Assembly (NCBI RefSeq): GCF_900100965.1
Contig: NZ_FMUJ01000003.1
Location: 434,001 to 498,000 of the forward strand
Reading direction: 5' to 3'
Source: Variovorax sp. EL159
Lineage (GTDB): Bacteria; Pseudomonadota; Gammaproteobacteria; Burkholderiales; Burkholderiaceae_C
Length of the DNA stretch: 64,000 nucleotides
The notes under the pieces were generated by a model, which saw nothing but the letters and a program-made list of their open reading frames with translations, ran no database searches and was not told where the DNA came from. Positions 1-9,900 of this stretch are shown here, in pieces; positions within the stretch are counted from its first letter, which is position 1, and each line of letters starts with the position of its first letter. The translations under genes and the position numbers were made by a program.

Positions 1-1037
1 GCGGCGAGGTGTCGGTGCTGATCCTCGACGAGCCCACTGCCTCGCTGACCGACACCGAGACGCAGCGCCTGTTCGAACTGGTGGCGCGGCTGAAGGCGCG
101 CGGCGTGGGCATCGTCTACATCTCGCACCGCATGCAGGAGATCGCGCTGATCGCCGACCGCATCACGGTGCTGCGCGACGGCCGCAAGGTCACCACGGTG
201 GAAGCCAATGCAACCAGCGCCGACCGCCTGATCGAGCTGATGAGCGGTCGCGCGATCGAGCAGATCTATCCGCGCATCGCCCATGCCCCTGGCGAGGTGG
301 TGTTGCAGGTCGAAGGCCTGAGCTCGCCCAACGGCGTGCGCGGCGCGAGCCTCACGGTGCGGCGCGGCGAAGTGGTCGGGCTGGCGGGGCTGGTGGGTTG
401 CGGCAAGTCGGAGCTGTTCCGCGCGATCTACGGGCTCGATGCGGTAAGCGAGGGCCGCGTGCTGTTCAAGGGCCTGCCGCGCACCGGTGCGAAGGTGCGG
501 CAACTGCTCGACGAAGGCCTGTTTTACCTGCCGCCGGATCGCAAGGGCGAAGGGCTGGTGCTGGACTTCAGCTCGCGCGCCAACATCACGCTGCCACTGG
601 TGCATGGGCCATTGCGCGGACACGGCGGCTGGCTGCGCAAGCGGCTCGGGCGCCGGCTGTCCGCCACGGCGGCCGAGCGCGTGGAGCTGGCGCCCCGCAA
701 CCTCGAACGGCCGGTGGCGCTGCTGTCGGGCGGCAACCAGCAGAAGGTGCTGTTCGGCAAGGGCATGACGCGCGACGCCGCGCTCTATGTGTTCGACGAG
801 CCCACGGTGGGCGTGGACATCGGCACGCGCAGCGCGCTCTACCAGGTGATCCAGAAGCTCTGCGAAGGCGGCGCGGCCGTGGTCGTCATCTCGTCCGACC
901 TGCCCGAGGTGCTGCACCTGAGCCACCGCGTCTATGTGATGTGCCGCGGCGAGATCGCCGGCGAGCTGCAAGGCGATGCGATCAGCGAAACCCGCGTGCT
1001 CAACCTGTTTTTCGGTTCCAGCGAAAGAAAGCCATGA
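1..1037 (+). CDS. Sugar-type (CUT2) ABC transporter ATP-binding protein, 5' end missing
   Basis: ATPase of an RbsA/MglA/XylG-like importer that energises uptake through the permease encoded next. The window opens inside the first nucleotide-binding domain, at its Walker B (LILDEPTASL); the reading frame is open from base 3, so the true start lies upstream. The second domain is complete: degenerate P-loop GLVGCGKS, signature LSGGNQQK and Walker B VFDEPTVGVD. Tandem ABC domains on one chain define the CUT2 family. The stop overlaps the permease start as ATGA, indicating translational coupling. The substrate cannot be read from the ATPase. A receptor gene is not in view and is probably upstream. 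Confidence 0.93.
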   Translation, partial: GEVSVLILDEPTASLTDTETQRLFELVARLKARGVGIVYISHRMQEIALIADRITVLRDGRKVTTVEANATSADRLIELMSGRAIEQIYPRIAHAPGEVVLQVEGLSSPNGVRGASLTVRRGEVVGLAGLVGCGKSELFRAIYGLDAVSEGRVLFKGLPRTGAKVRQLLDEGLFYLPPDRKGEGLVLDFSSRANITLPLVHGPLRGHGGWLRKRLGRRLSATAAERVELAPRNLERPVALLSGGNQQKVLFGKGMTRDAALYVFDEPTVGVDIGTRSALYQVIQKLCEGGAAVVVISSDLPEVLHLSHRVYVMCRGEIAGELQGDAISETRVLNLFFGSSERKP

Positions 1038-2098
1038 CTCCGTCTCCCACTGTGGCCACGACCACTGCCACCACCGCCACCGCCGCGCCCACCCCCGGCC
1101 TTGCGGGCCGCCTGCTCGGCCTGCTGCGCAGCCTGTTCCTGCGCCTCGGCGTACTGCCCTTCATGCTGGTCGTCGCCTTCATTGTGTTCAGCACGCTGTC
1201 GGACCAGTTCCTCACAGTGCAGAACCTGGTGAACCTGCTGCGCCAGTCGGTCTACCTGATCCTGGTGTCGATGGGCCAGATGCTGGCGCTGGTGACGGGT
1301 GGCTTCGACCTCTCGGTCGGCACCGTCATGGCGATCACCTCGGTGGTCTCGGCGCTGGCCATGCAAAGCTTCGGCGCGGCGCTGCCCGACGCGACATGGG
1401 TGGTGGTGATCACAGGCTGCGCCTGCGGCCTGCTCGCAGGACTGTCGGTGGGTCTCATCAACGGCATCGGCGTGGCGTTCATCGGCGTCTCGCCCTTCAT
1501 CGTGACGCTGGGCGTGCAGTCCATCGGCTTCGGCTTTGCGCTCTACCTCACGGGCGGCGTGCCGGTGTCGGGCATCCCTGGCGAGTTCAGCGAGCTGTTC
1601 GGCTTTGGCACGCTGCTCGGGGTGCCCATACCGATTCTGGTGACGGCCGTGTGCGTCGCGGGCATGGGCGTGCTCATGGCGCGCATGCCGACCGGCACGC
1701 ACCTGCTGGCCGTGGGCGGCAATGCCAAGGCGGCCGCGCTCTCGGGCATCGACACGCGCCGCGTGCTGCTGATGGCCTACCTGCTGTGCGCCGGCCTGGC
1801 CGCCGTGAGCGGCCTGCTGCTGACGGCGCGCGTGGAGACCGGCGAGGCCAACCTCGGCGGCACCGTGGCGCTCGAATCGATTGCCGCCTGCGTGATCGCC
1901 GGCGTGAGCCTGCGCGGCGGCATCGGCCGGGTGCCGAACGTGGTGATGGGCGCCATCTTCATCGGGCTGGTGCAGAACGGCATGAACCTGGCCAGTGTGG
2001 GCTCCTACCTGCAGATGGTGGTGCTGGGCGCGCTGCTGATCGTGGCGGTGGTCGCCGACCAGGTCCGCCACCGCATGGTGGCGCCGGGCAGTCACTGA
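1034..2098 (+). CDS. CUT2-family ABC transporter permease
   Basis: Inner-membrane channel subunit (354 aa) of the same importer. After a Thr/Ala-rich cytoplasmic N-terminus of about 30 residues there are 8-10 hydrophobic segments. The family signature is visible as GQMLALVTGGFDLSVG followed by the loop VGGNAKAAALSGI that contacts the ATPase. The start chosen is the ATG of the ATGA overlap with the ATPase gene; longer in-frame extensions would only read through the ATPase gene. It is followed after 68 nt by gabT, so transporter and gab genes may be one transcript. Confidence 0.92.
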   Translation: MTPSPTVATTTATTATAAPTPGLAGRLLGLLRSLFLRLGVLPFMLVVAFIVFSTLSDQFLTVQNLVNLLRQSVYLILVSMGQMLALVTGGFDLSVGTVMAITSVVSALAMQSFGAALPDATWVVVITGCACGLLAGLSVGLINGIGVAFIGVSPFIVTLGVQSIGFGFALYLTGGVPVSGIPGEFSELFGFGTLLGVPIPILVTAVCVAGMGVLMARMPTGTHLLAVGGNAKAAALSGIDTRRVLLMAYLLCAGLAAVSGLLLTARVETGEANLGGTVALESIAACVIAGVSLRGGIGRVPNVVMGAIFIGLVQNGMNLASVGSYLQMVVLGALLIVAVVADQVRHRMVAPGSH

Positions 2099-2166
2099 CT
2101 AGGCCACTGGCCCATTGAAGCCGGCCACCGAATATCGACAACAAGCCACAAGGAAGGAAAACTCGC

Positions 2167-3438
2167 ATGACTCCCCTCAACAACGCCGCCATCGACGCAC
2201 GCCGCATCGCGGCCACGCCGCGCGGCATCGGCATCGGTTTTCCGATCTACGCGGAGCGCGCGCTCAACGCCGAGCTGTGGGACGTGGAAGGCCGGCGCTA
2301 CATCGACTTCGGCTCGGGCATCGCGGTGCTCAACACCGGGCACCGCCACCCGCGCGTGGTCGAGGCGATCCGCGCGCAGCTCGACCGCTTCACCCACACG
2401 GCCTACCAGGTGGTGCCGTACGAAAGCGTGGTCTCGCTGGCCGAGCGCCTGAACAAGCTGACGCCCGGCACGCATGCCAAGAAGACGGCTTTTTTCACCA
2501 CCGGCGCCGAGGCCGTCGAGAACGCCATCAAGATCGCTCGCGCGGCCACGCGTCGCCCCGGCGTGATCGCGCTGGGTGGCGGCTTTCATGGCCGCACCTT
2601 CATGGGCATGGCGCTCACGGGCAAGGTGGTGCCGTACAAGACCGGCTTCGGCCCCTTTCCCGGCAGCATCTTCCATGTGCCTGCGCCGATTGCGTTGCAC
2701 GGCGTGTCGGTCGAAGACTCGCTGCGCGCCATCGACCGGCTGTTCAAGGCCGACATCGAGCCCGAGCAGGTGGCGGCCATGATCCTGGAGCCGGTGCAGG
2801 GTGAAGGCGGTTTTTATGCGGCACCGCCCGAGTTCATGCGCGCGCTGCGCCGGATCTGCGACAGCTACGGCATCCTGCTGATTGCCGACGAGATCCAGAC
2901 CGGCTTCGGCCGCACCGGCAAGTGGTTCGCGATGGAGCACTACGACGTGGTGCCCGACCTCATGACCATGGCCAAGAGCCTGGCCGGCGGCACGCCGCTG
3001 TCGGCGGTGTGCGGCAGCGCCAGCATCATGGACGCGCCGGCGCCCGGTGGGCTCGGCGGCACCTACGCCGCCAACGCGCTGGCAATTGCATCGGCCCATG
3101 CCGTGCTCGACGTGATCGAGGAAGAAAAGCTCTGCGAGCGCGCGCAGGTGCTGGGCGACCGGCTCAAGGCGCGCCTCGAAGGCCTGCGCGCCAGGGTGCC
3201 GCAGATCTCGGACGTGCGCGGCCTTGGCGCCATGGTGGCCGTGGAGTTCGCCGATGCGCACGGCGCGCCCGACCCCGAGTTCACGAAGCAGGTGCAAGCC
3301 CGCGCACGCGACGCGGGCTTGCTGCTCCTGACTTGCGGCGTGCATGCCAATGTGGTCCGCTTCCTGTTCCCGCTGACCATCGAAGATGCCGTGCTCGAAG
3401 AAGGCCTCGGCATCCTCGCGGCGGCCCTGCAAGCCTGA
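2167..3438 (+). CDS. gabT: 4-aminobutyrate--2-oxoglutarate aminotransferase
   Basis: Class III PLP-dependent aminotransferase (423 aa, normal length) that moves the amino group of 4-aminobutyrate or a similar omega-amino acid to 2-oxoglutarate, giving succinate semialdehyde. Visible features: TTGAEAVENA (PLP phosphate site, about 111-120), GGGFHGRTFMGMALTGK (138-153), Asp241 in IADEIQTGFGRTG, and the PLP lysine Lys270 in MAKSLAGG. A good ribosome site (AAGGAAGG) lies ahead of the ATG. gabD follows after 33 nt, which fits a two-step GABA degradation operon. 5-Aminovalerate is an alternative substrate. Confidence 0.93.
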   Translation: MTPLNNAAIDARRIAATPRGIGIGFPIYAERALNAELWDVEGRRYIDFGSGIAVLNTGHRHPRVVEAIRAQLDRFTHTAYQVVPYESVVSLAERLNKLTPGTHAKKTAFFTTGAEAVENAIKIARAATRRPGVIALGGGFHGRTFMGMALTGKVVPYKTGFGPFPGSIFHVPAPIALHGVSVEDSLRAIDRLFKADIEPEQVAAMILEPVQGEGGFYAAPPEFMRALRRICDSYGILLIADEIQTGFGRTGKWFAMEHYDVVPDLMTMAKSLAGGTPLSAVCGSASIMDAPAPGGLGGTYAANALAIASAHAVLDVIEEEKLCERAQVLGDRLKARLEGLRARVPQISDVRGLGAMVAVEFADAHGAPDPEFTKQVQARARDAGLLLLTCGVHANVVRFLFPLTIEDAVLEEGLGILAAALQA

Positions 3439-3471
3439 CCACCCTCACCCGATCCATCCATTTATCACCTC

Positions 3472-4935
3472 ATGCCCATCCAGCTCAAAGACCCGACCCT
3501 GCTGCGCCAGCAGGCCTTCATTGCCGGCGCCTGGGTGAACGCCGACGACGGCACCACCGTGGCCGTTACCAACCCCGCCAACGGCCAGCAGATCGGCACC
3601 GTGCCGATGTGCGGCACCGAAGAAACCGTGCGCGCCATCGCCGCCGCCGAGAAGGCGCAGAAAGCCTGGGCCAGGGTGCCGGCCAAGGAGCGTTCGACCA
3701 TCCTGCGCAGGCTCAACGACCTGATGCTTGCGAATGTCGACAACCTCGCGCTCATCATGACCACCGAGCAGGGCAAGCCGATGGCCGAAAGCCGCGGCGA
3801 GATCGCTTATGCGGCCTCGTTCATCGAGTGGTTCGCCGAAGAGGCGCGCCGCGTGTATGGCGACACCATTCCCGCGCCGCAGGCCGACCGCCGCATCCTC
3901 GCGCTCAAGCAACCCGTGGGCGTGACGGCTGCGATCACGCCGTGGAACTTCCCGACTGCGATGCTCACGCGCAAGGCCGGCCCCGCGCTCGCCGCCGGGT
4001 GCGCGATGGTGGTCAAGCCCGCCACGCAAACACCGTTCTCGGCATTGGCCTTCGCCGAGCTGGCCGACCGCGCCGGCGTGCCGAAGGGCCTGCTGTCGGT
4101 GCTCACCGGCTCGGCCAGCAAGATCGGCGGCGAGATGACGCGCAGCCCCATCGTGCGCAAACTGACCTTCACCGGTTCGACCGAGGTCGGCCGCACGCTG
4201 ATGAAGCAGTCGGCCGACACCATCAAGAAGCTGTCGCTGGAGCTGGGCGGCAACGCGCCCTTCATCGTGTTCGACGACGCCGACGTGGACGCGGCCGTCG
4301 AGGGCGCGATGGTCTCCAAGTACCGCAACACGGGCCAGACCTGCGTGTGCGCGAACCGCATCTATGTGCAGCGCGGCGTGCTCGAAGCCTTCACGCAGAA
4401 GCTGGTGGCGAAGGTCAATGCGCTGAAGGTCGGCGACGGCACTGAGGCCGGCGTCACGCAAGGGCCGCTGATCGACGGCAAGGCGGTCGAGAAGATCGAG
4501 GAGCATGTGGCCGATGCGGTGGCGAAGGGCGGCAAGGTGCTGGCTGGTGGCAAGCGGCATGCGCTGGGTGGGCTGTTCTATGAGCCGACGGTGATCGGTG
4601 GTGCGACGGCAGACATGCTGTTTGCGCGCGAAGAAACCTTCGGGCCGTTGGCGCCGATCTTTGCGTTCGACACCGAGGCCGAGGCCATCGCGGCGGCGAA
4701 CGACACCGAGTTCGGGTTGGCCGCGTATTTCTACAGCCGAGACATCGGGCGGATCATGCGCGTGGCCGAGGCGCTGGAGTCGGGGATCGTGGGCGTGAAC
4801 ACGGGACTGGTTTCGACTGCTGAGGCACCGTTCGGTGGTGTCAAGCAATCGGGGCTGGGGCGCGAAGGGTCGAAGTACGGGCTCGATGACTTTCTCGAGG
4901 TGAAGTACGTTTGCCTTGCGGGGTTGGATCGCTGA
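3472..4935 (+). CDS. gabD: Succinate-semialdehyde dehydrogenase
   Basis: NAD(P)-dependent aldehyde dehydrogenase (487 aa) oxidising succinate semialdehyde to succinate, the second step after GabT. Motifs: TPWNFP (157-161), FTGSTEVG nucleotide site (233-240), general base Glu257 in LELGG, catalytic Cys291 in NTGQTCVCANR. The CVC sequence, with a second Cys two residues after the nucleophile, is typical of bacterial GabD and can give redox sensitivity. Glutarate-semialdehyde dehydrogenase (DavD) activity would look the same. It is the last gene of the + strand block and is followed by intergenic repeat copy A. Confidence 0.93.
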   Translation: MPIQLKDPTLLRQQAFIAGAWVNADDGTTVAVTNPANGQQIGTVPMCGTEETVRAIAAAEKAQKAWARVPAKERSTILRRLNDLMLANVDNLALIMTTEQGKPMAESRGEIAYAASFIEWFAEEARRVYGDTIPAPQADRRILALKQPVGVTAAITPWNFPTAMLTRKAGPALAAGCAMVVKPATQTPFSALAFAELADRAGVPKGLLSVLTGSASKIGGEMTRSPIVRKLTFTGSTEVGRTLMKQSADTIKKLSLELGGNAPFIVFDDADVDAAVEGAMVSKYRNTGQTCVCANRIYVQRGVLEAFTQKLVAKVNALKVGDGTEAGVTQGPLIDGKAVEKIEEHVADAVAKGGKVLAGGKRHALGGLFYEPTVIGGATADMLFAREETFGPLAPIFAFDTEAEAIAAANDTEFGLAAYFYSRDIGRIMRVAEALESGIVGVNTGLVSTAEAPFGGVKQSGLGREGSKYGLDDFLEVKYVCLAGLDR

Positions 4936-4995
4936 CGGGGCCTCTCTCGTTCGTGCGCTCCGGGCTTTTGTTCGGAGCTTCTTTTCGGGGCGCGT

Positions 4996-5152
4996 GCGGG
5001 TGACACCGGGTGGTCCCCTCTGCGAATGTCCCCCGGCCTGCGGCCTCCTCCTTTATTTCGCTGCGGGGACCACACGGTGCCATTCGCACTGGGCACGCTG
5101 CGGGTGTATCGCCGATCAACGACGGCTCTGGGCGCTTGCGTCGATACGGGAC
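4996..5152 (+). repeat. Structured intergenic element, copy A
   Basis: Lies between the converging gabD and ogt genes. Perfect 9-bp arms GTGGTCCCC (5010-5018) and GGGGACCAC (5065-5073) enclose a core at 5022-5061 that begins GCGAATGTCCCCCGG and ends CCTTTATTTCGC. The core holds a small hairpin GGCC-TGC-GGCC. Outer arms around 4994-5002 and 5079-5087 (CATTCGCAC) extend the pairing with two G-T pairs. A second module follows to about 5152 (ATCGCCGATCAACGACGG...). Related copies sit near 13.3, 36.4 and 36.5 kb. There is no convincing coding content. Confidence 0.85.
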
Positions 5153-5155
5153 GCC

Positions 5156-5692
5156 CTAGAACAGCGACGCCATTCCGTTCGGCCGCGCATCCTCGATGGC
5201 GAGCATCTTCAGCTTGGTCAGCGCGCCGCCGCCCGCCGAGAAACCACCGGGCTTGTTGCCCGCTGCCAGCACGCGATGACAAGGCACCACGGGTGCGAAC
5301 GGGTTGTGGCCCATGGCCTGCCCCACGGCTCGCGACAGGCTCTTGTCGCCCAGCTCTTCGGCGATCTCGCCATAGGTGCGCGTCTGCCCGGGCGGAATGC
5401 GTCGCGCGATCGCGTAGATCCGCTGGTGAAATTCCGACACGCCGCGCATGTCGAGTTCGATGTGGCCCAGGTCGTCGCGCTCGCCCTGCAGCAGGCCCTG
5501 GATCGCCACGATGGCGCGCTGTGCCGTCGCGTCGGGTGGCCCTTCCTGCAAATCCGGAAAGCGCCGCTTCATGCGCGCCCGCGTGGCCGGCTCGCCGTTG
5601 TCGGCGGGCAGTTGCACGCCGACCAGCCCCTGCGGACCCCATGCCAGGGCGCACATGCCGATGGACGTCTCGAACAAGGCAAAGCCGCTCAT
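5156..5692 (-). CDS. ogt: Methylated-DNA--protein-cysteine methyltransferase
   Basis: Repairs O6-alkylguanine by irreversible transfer of the alkyl group to its own cysteine (178 aa, usual Ogt length, no Ada regulatory domain). The active site is PVVPCHRVLAAG with Cys138. The DNA-binding part includes RTYGEIAEELGDKSLSRAVG and the helix residue region GQAMGHNPF. The start is the ATG with GGGAGG ahead; it overlaps the stop of the upstream MFS gene as TGATG, so translation is probably coupled. The last residues (MASLF) are variable in the family. Confidence 0.93.
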   Translation of the reverse strand: MSGFALFETSIGMCALAWGPQGLVGVQLPADNGEPATRARMKRRFPDLQEGPPDATAQRAIVAIQGLLQGERDDLGHIELDMRGVSEFHQRIYAIARRIPPGQTRTYGEIAEELGDKSLSRAVGQAMGHNPFAPVVPCHRVLAAGNKPGGFSAGGGALTKLKMLAIEDARPNGMASLF

Positions 5693-6918
5693 CACACCTC
5701 CCGCAACGAATGCTGGCGCGACGCCAGCACGGCCGCCGCCCACAGCGTGATCGACGAAGCCACGAGGCCCCGCGCCAACCCGCCGGGGCCGTCGGAAATC
5801 CAGCCCGTGACGGTCGGCCCGACGATCTGTCCAGCCGCAAAGACGATGGTGAACATGCTGATGCCCTGCACCCAGCGCGCAGGCGGCAGGTTGTGGCGCA
5901 CCAGCGCGGTGGTCGATGCCACCACCGACAGGAACACTCCGCCGAACAGCACGCCCGACACCAGTGCCATCGGCGCCGAAGGGCTGAGCACCGGCAGCAG
6001 CGTGGCCACGCCGAGCAACCCGTTCAGCAGGGCCTGCGGCTGGCCGCCGTGGTAGCGGTCGAGCAGTCCGGCCCACAGGCGCGAAGAAGCCACACAGGCG
6101 ACACCCAGCAAGGCATAGAACAGCGTGACGAAACCGGCGCTGGCGCCCTGCTCGCGCAGCAGCGCGATCACGAAGGTCATGTAGCCGATGTAGCCCATGC
6201 CGAAGAGCGCATAGCCGGCGAGCGCCCAGCCGAAGCGGTGCAGTGCGACCGGCGGTGCATTGGTGGTCGATGCGGCCGGCTGCGCGGTGTGCGCCGCCGG
6301 CTTGTCCGGCATGGCGCGGGCCGCCCAGGCCAGCAGGCAGGTGGCGGCCGCGCTCGCGATCGCCAACGCCCACCACGCCCAGGCCCAGCCATGCGGCACG
6401 TCGGCCGCCGCGCGCAGCACCTGCGGCACGAGCAACGCGGACAACGTGATGCCGAAGCCGGTGCCGCCGTAGTAGATGCCGAGCAGCAGGCCGCCCCGCG
6501 AAGACCCAGCCTCGCCGAGCCGCGCGGCCAGCAAGCCGCCCGCCACGAAGACCCAGGCGCTGGCGATGCCGGCCAGCAGGCGCTGCAGCAGCAAGGCCGG
6601 TGCGGCGGTCACGAAGCCGCTGCCGGCCATGAAGACACTCGCCAGCACCGCACCGACCAGCAGCAGCCGCGCCACGCCGAAGCGGCGCATCAGCATCGGC
6701 GTGATGAGCGCACCGATCAGGTAGCCCACCGCATTCGCCGTGTTCATGCCACCGGCCAGCGCATAGCTCCAGCCCAGGTCGGCGCGCATCGGCGGCAGCA
6801 GCAGCCCGTAGGCGAAGCGTGTGATGCCAAGCGACACGGCCGCGCCCATCGAGAGCGCGAATGCGAGTCGAAGCGTGGGCTGCGCCGGAAGGGCTGTGGA
6901 AGTGAGCGAGGTCGACAT
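5692..6918 (-). CDS. YbfB/YjiJ-family MFS transporter
   Basis: Twelve-helix inner-membrane protein (408 aa) of the major facilitator superfamily. The N-terminal segment GAAVSLGITRFAYGLLLPPMRADLGWSYALAGGMNTANAVGY reads as the characteristic start of YbfB/YjiJ proteins, with the family's conserved RFAY and the long second helix. A hydrophilic loop of about 30 residues rich in Ala/Thr/Pro joins the two six-helix halves. Substrate is unknown. It lies 65 nt after the FAD/Fe-S dehydrogenase gene and overlaps ogt, so all may be on one minus-strand transcript starting at the GntR gene. Confidence 0.88.
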   Translation of the reverse strand: MSTSLTSTALPAQPTLRLAFALSMGAAVSLGITRFAYGLLLPPMRADLGWSYALAGGMNTANAVGYLIGALITPMLMRRFGVARLLLVGAVLASVFMAGSGFVTAAPALLLQRLLAGIASAWVFVAGGLLAARLGEAGSSRGGLLLGIYYGGTGFGITLSALLVPQVLRAAADVPHGWAWAWWALAIASAAATCLLAWAARAMPDKPAAHTAQPAASTTNAPPVALHRFGWALAGYALFGMGYIGYMTFVIALLREQGASAGFVTLFYALLGVACVASSRLWAGLLDRYHGGQPQALLNGLLGVATLLPVLSPSAPMALVSGVLFGGVFLSVVASTTALVRHNLPPARWVQGISMFTIVFAAGQIVGPTVTGWISDGPGGLARGLVASSITLWAAAVLASRQHSLREV

Positions 6919-6983
6919 CGGAGCGATGGGGGCCGCCTATTTTGCGGCACCCTGCCCGATCGTGCTGGCGAGGGCTCCGCCCC

Positions 6984-9900
6984 TCAAGCCGCGCCGGCCG
7001 CCCGGTCGCTGCTGTTCAGCAGATGCCGCGCCAGCAGCACCGCCACGTGCACGGCTTCGCGCTGCGTGCCGTCGCCGATCTGGTGGCGGCAGCTGGTGCC
7101 ATCGGCCACCACGGTCGCATCGGGCTTCGCGCGGATGGCGGGCAGCAGGCTGGCCTCGGCCATCTGCATCGACACGTCGAAGTGGCTCGCCTCGTAGCCG
7201 AAGCTGCCGGCCATGCCGCAGCATGAGCTTTCGATCAGCTCGGGCTGCGCGCCGGGAATCAGCTTCAGCACGTCCATCACCGGGCTGACCGCGCCGAACG
7301 CTTTCTGATGGCAATGGCCGTGCAGCAGGATCGGGCCGGTGGATGGCTTCAGTGCCAGTTCGAAGCGGCCGGCCTTGATCTCGCGTGCGATGAATTCCTC
7401 GAACAGCAGCGCCTGCCCGGCCACGGTATGGGCCTTGTCGCCGAAGCCCATGGCCAGTGTTTCATCGCGCAGCGTGAGCAGGCACGAAGGTTCGAGCCCG
7501 ACGATGGGAATGCCCGCCTGCGCCAGCGGCAGCAGCGCATCGATCAATGCCTCGGCGCGCAGCTTGGCCTCTGCGACCATGCCGCTGGCCAGGAAGGTGC
7601 GGCCGCAACAGTGGTGGCCGCCCTGCTTCTCGACCGTGTGCAACACGTACCCCGCGGCTTCGAGAACGCGGGCTGCCGCGAAGGCATTCTCGCTCTCGAA
7701 GGTGCCATTGAAGGTGTCGACGAACAGCACGGCCGCCTTGCCGCCGCGTGCCGCGACCGACAGCGCCGTGGCCTTGTCCGCGAACAGCCCGGGCGCATCG
7801 CCCTTCGCACGCCAGAAGGTGTCGCTGCGCCATTCGGGCAGCGAACGCTTGGCCGAGAAGCCCAGCAGCTTTTCGCCGAGCCATGCAGCACCGGGGACGT
7901 TGTTGCGCAGGTTCAGCAGCCACGGCATGCGGCTGGCCTTGTGTGCGTAGTCGGGCATGTAGGCGACCAGCTTGTCTTTCAGCGTGTGGCCATGGCGCTT
8001 CTTGTAGTGGTCGAGAAACTCGACCTTCATCTTCGCCATGTCGACGCCGGTCGGGCAGTCGCGCTTGCAGCCCTTGCAGCCGACGCACAGGTCCATGGTC
8101 TCGTGCATGGCCTCGCTGGTGAAGGCGTCGGGGCCGAGCTGCCCCGACAGCGCAAGGCGCAAGGTGTTGGCACGGCCGCGCGTCAGGTGCTGTTCGTCGC
8201 GCGTCGCGCGGTAGCTGGGGCACATGGTGCCGGCATCGAACTTGCGGCAGTGGCCGTTGTTGTTGCACATCTCCACGGCCTTGGCGAGGCCGCCGGTGCT
8301 GTCGCCGCCGGTGCCGGGCGCGGTGGTCTCTTCGGTCACGGGGTCGGCATTGACGTTCCAGGCCGACCAGTCGAGCACCGGCTTCAGCTCGATGCGCCGA
8401 TACGGCTTCGGCGCGGTGAGCGGCGCAAAGCGAAAGAGCGCGCCGTCGTCCATGCGCGGCGGGTCGATGATCTTGCCGGGGTTGAACAGGTTGGCCGGGT
8501 CGAGCTTCTGCTTGATGGCGCGAAAGGCCTCGTTGATGGCCGGACCGAACTGCCATTCGATCCACTCGCCGCGGCACAGGCCATCGCCATGCTCGCCGCT
8601 GAAGGCGCCCTTGTACTTGCGCACCAACGCGCTGGCCTCTTCGGCAATGGCGCGCATCTTTGCAGCACCGTCCACGCGCATGTCGAGAATGGGCCGCACA
8701 TGCAGCGTGCCGACCGAGGCGTGCGCGTACCACGTGCCCCGGCTGCCGTACTTGGCGAACACTTCGGTCAGCGCGTCGGTGTATTCGGCCAGGTGCTCGA
8801 GCGGCACGGCGCAGTCTTCGATGAAGCTCACCGGCTTGCCGTCGCCCTTGAGGCTCATCATGATGTTGAGGCCGGCCTTGCGCACTTCCCACAGGTTCTT
8901 CTGGCGCGCGTCGTCGGGCATTTCGACCACGCTGCCAGGCAGGCCCAGGTCACCCATCAGCTCGACAAGCTGCTGGAGCTGCGGCAGCAATGCAGCCTTG
9001 TCGGCGCCCGAGAACTCCACCAGCAGGATGGCCGCCGGCCGGCCGATCAGCGCCGTCTCGACCGTGGGCTTGAACGCGGGGTTTGCCAGGCTCAGCTCGA
9101 TCATGGTGCGGTCGACCAGCTCGACCGCCGTGGGCCCGAGCTTGACGATGTGCTGCGCCGCGTCCATGGCCGCATGAAAGGTCGGGAAGTTCACGATGCC
9201 CAGCACCTTGGCGCGCGGCAGCGGTGCGAGCTTGAGCTTCAGGCTCTTCGTATAAGCCAGCGTGCCTTCGGCGCCGATGAGAAGGTGCGCGAGGTTGACG
9301 CTGCCATCGGCGGTGTAGGGCCGCTCGCTCTGGTTGTCGAAGATGTCGAGGTTGTAGCCCGCCACGCGGCGCATCACCTTGGGCCAGTGCGCGGCGATCT
9401 GCTCGCGATGCTGCTGGGCCAGCCCGTGCACGAACTGCGCGATGCCGGCCGCGCGCGTGCCCAGCATCGCCTGCGGACCGAACTCGACCATCTCGCCACT
9501 CGACAGCCACGCGCTCGCACCCAGCACGTTGTGCACCATGTTGCCGTAGGCGATGGAGCGCGAGCCGCAGGAGTTGTTGCCCGCCATGCCGCCCAGCGTG
9601 GCCTGCGCGCTGGTCGACACATCGACCGGATACCAGAGCCCGTGCGGCTTGAGCTGCGCGTTCAGGTGGTCGAGCACCAGACCGGGTTCGACCGTGGCGG
9701 TGCCTTCTTCGACGTTCACGTCGAGCACGCGCCGGAAGTGTTTGCTGTTGTCGATGACCAGCGCCGCGCCCGTGGTCTGGCCGCACTGGCTGGTGCCGCC
9801 GCCGCGTGCCAGCACCGGCACCTTCAGGTCGCGTGCGATGTCGATGGCGGTGGCAATGTCGCGCTCGTTCGTCGGCACGAAGGCGCCCACGGGCGTGATC

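Noticed and set aside
4916..6055. Protein frames running through repeat copy A (segments like CECPPACGLLLYF)
   Set aside because: The same peptide strings arise at copies B and C because the DNA repeat is there. They are not conserved proteins.
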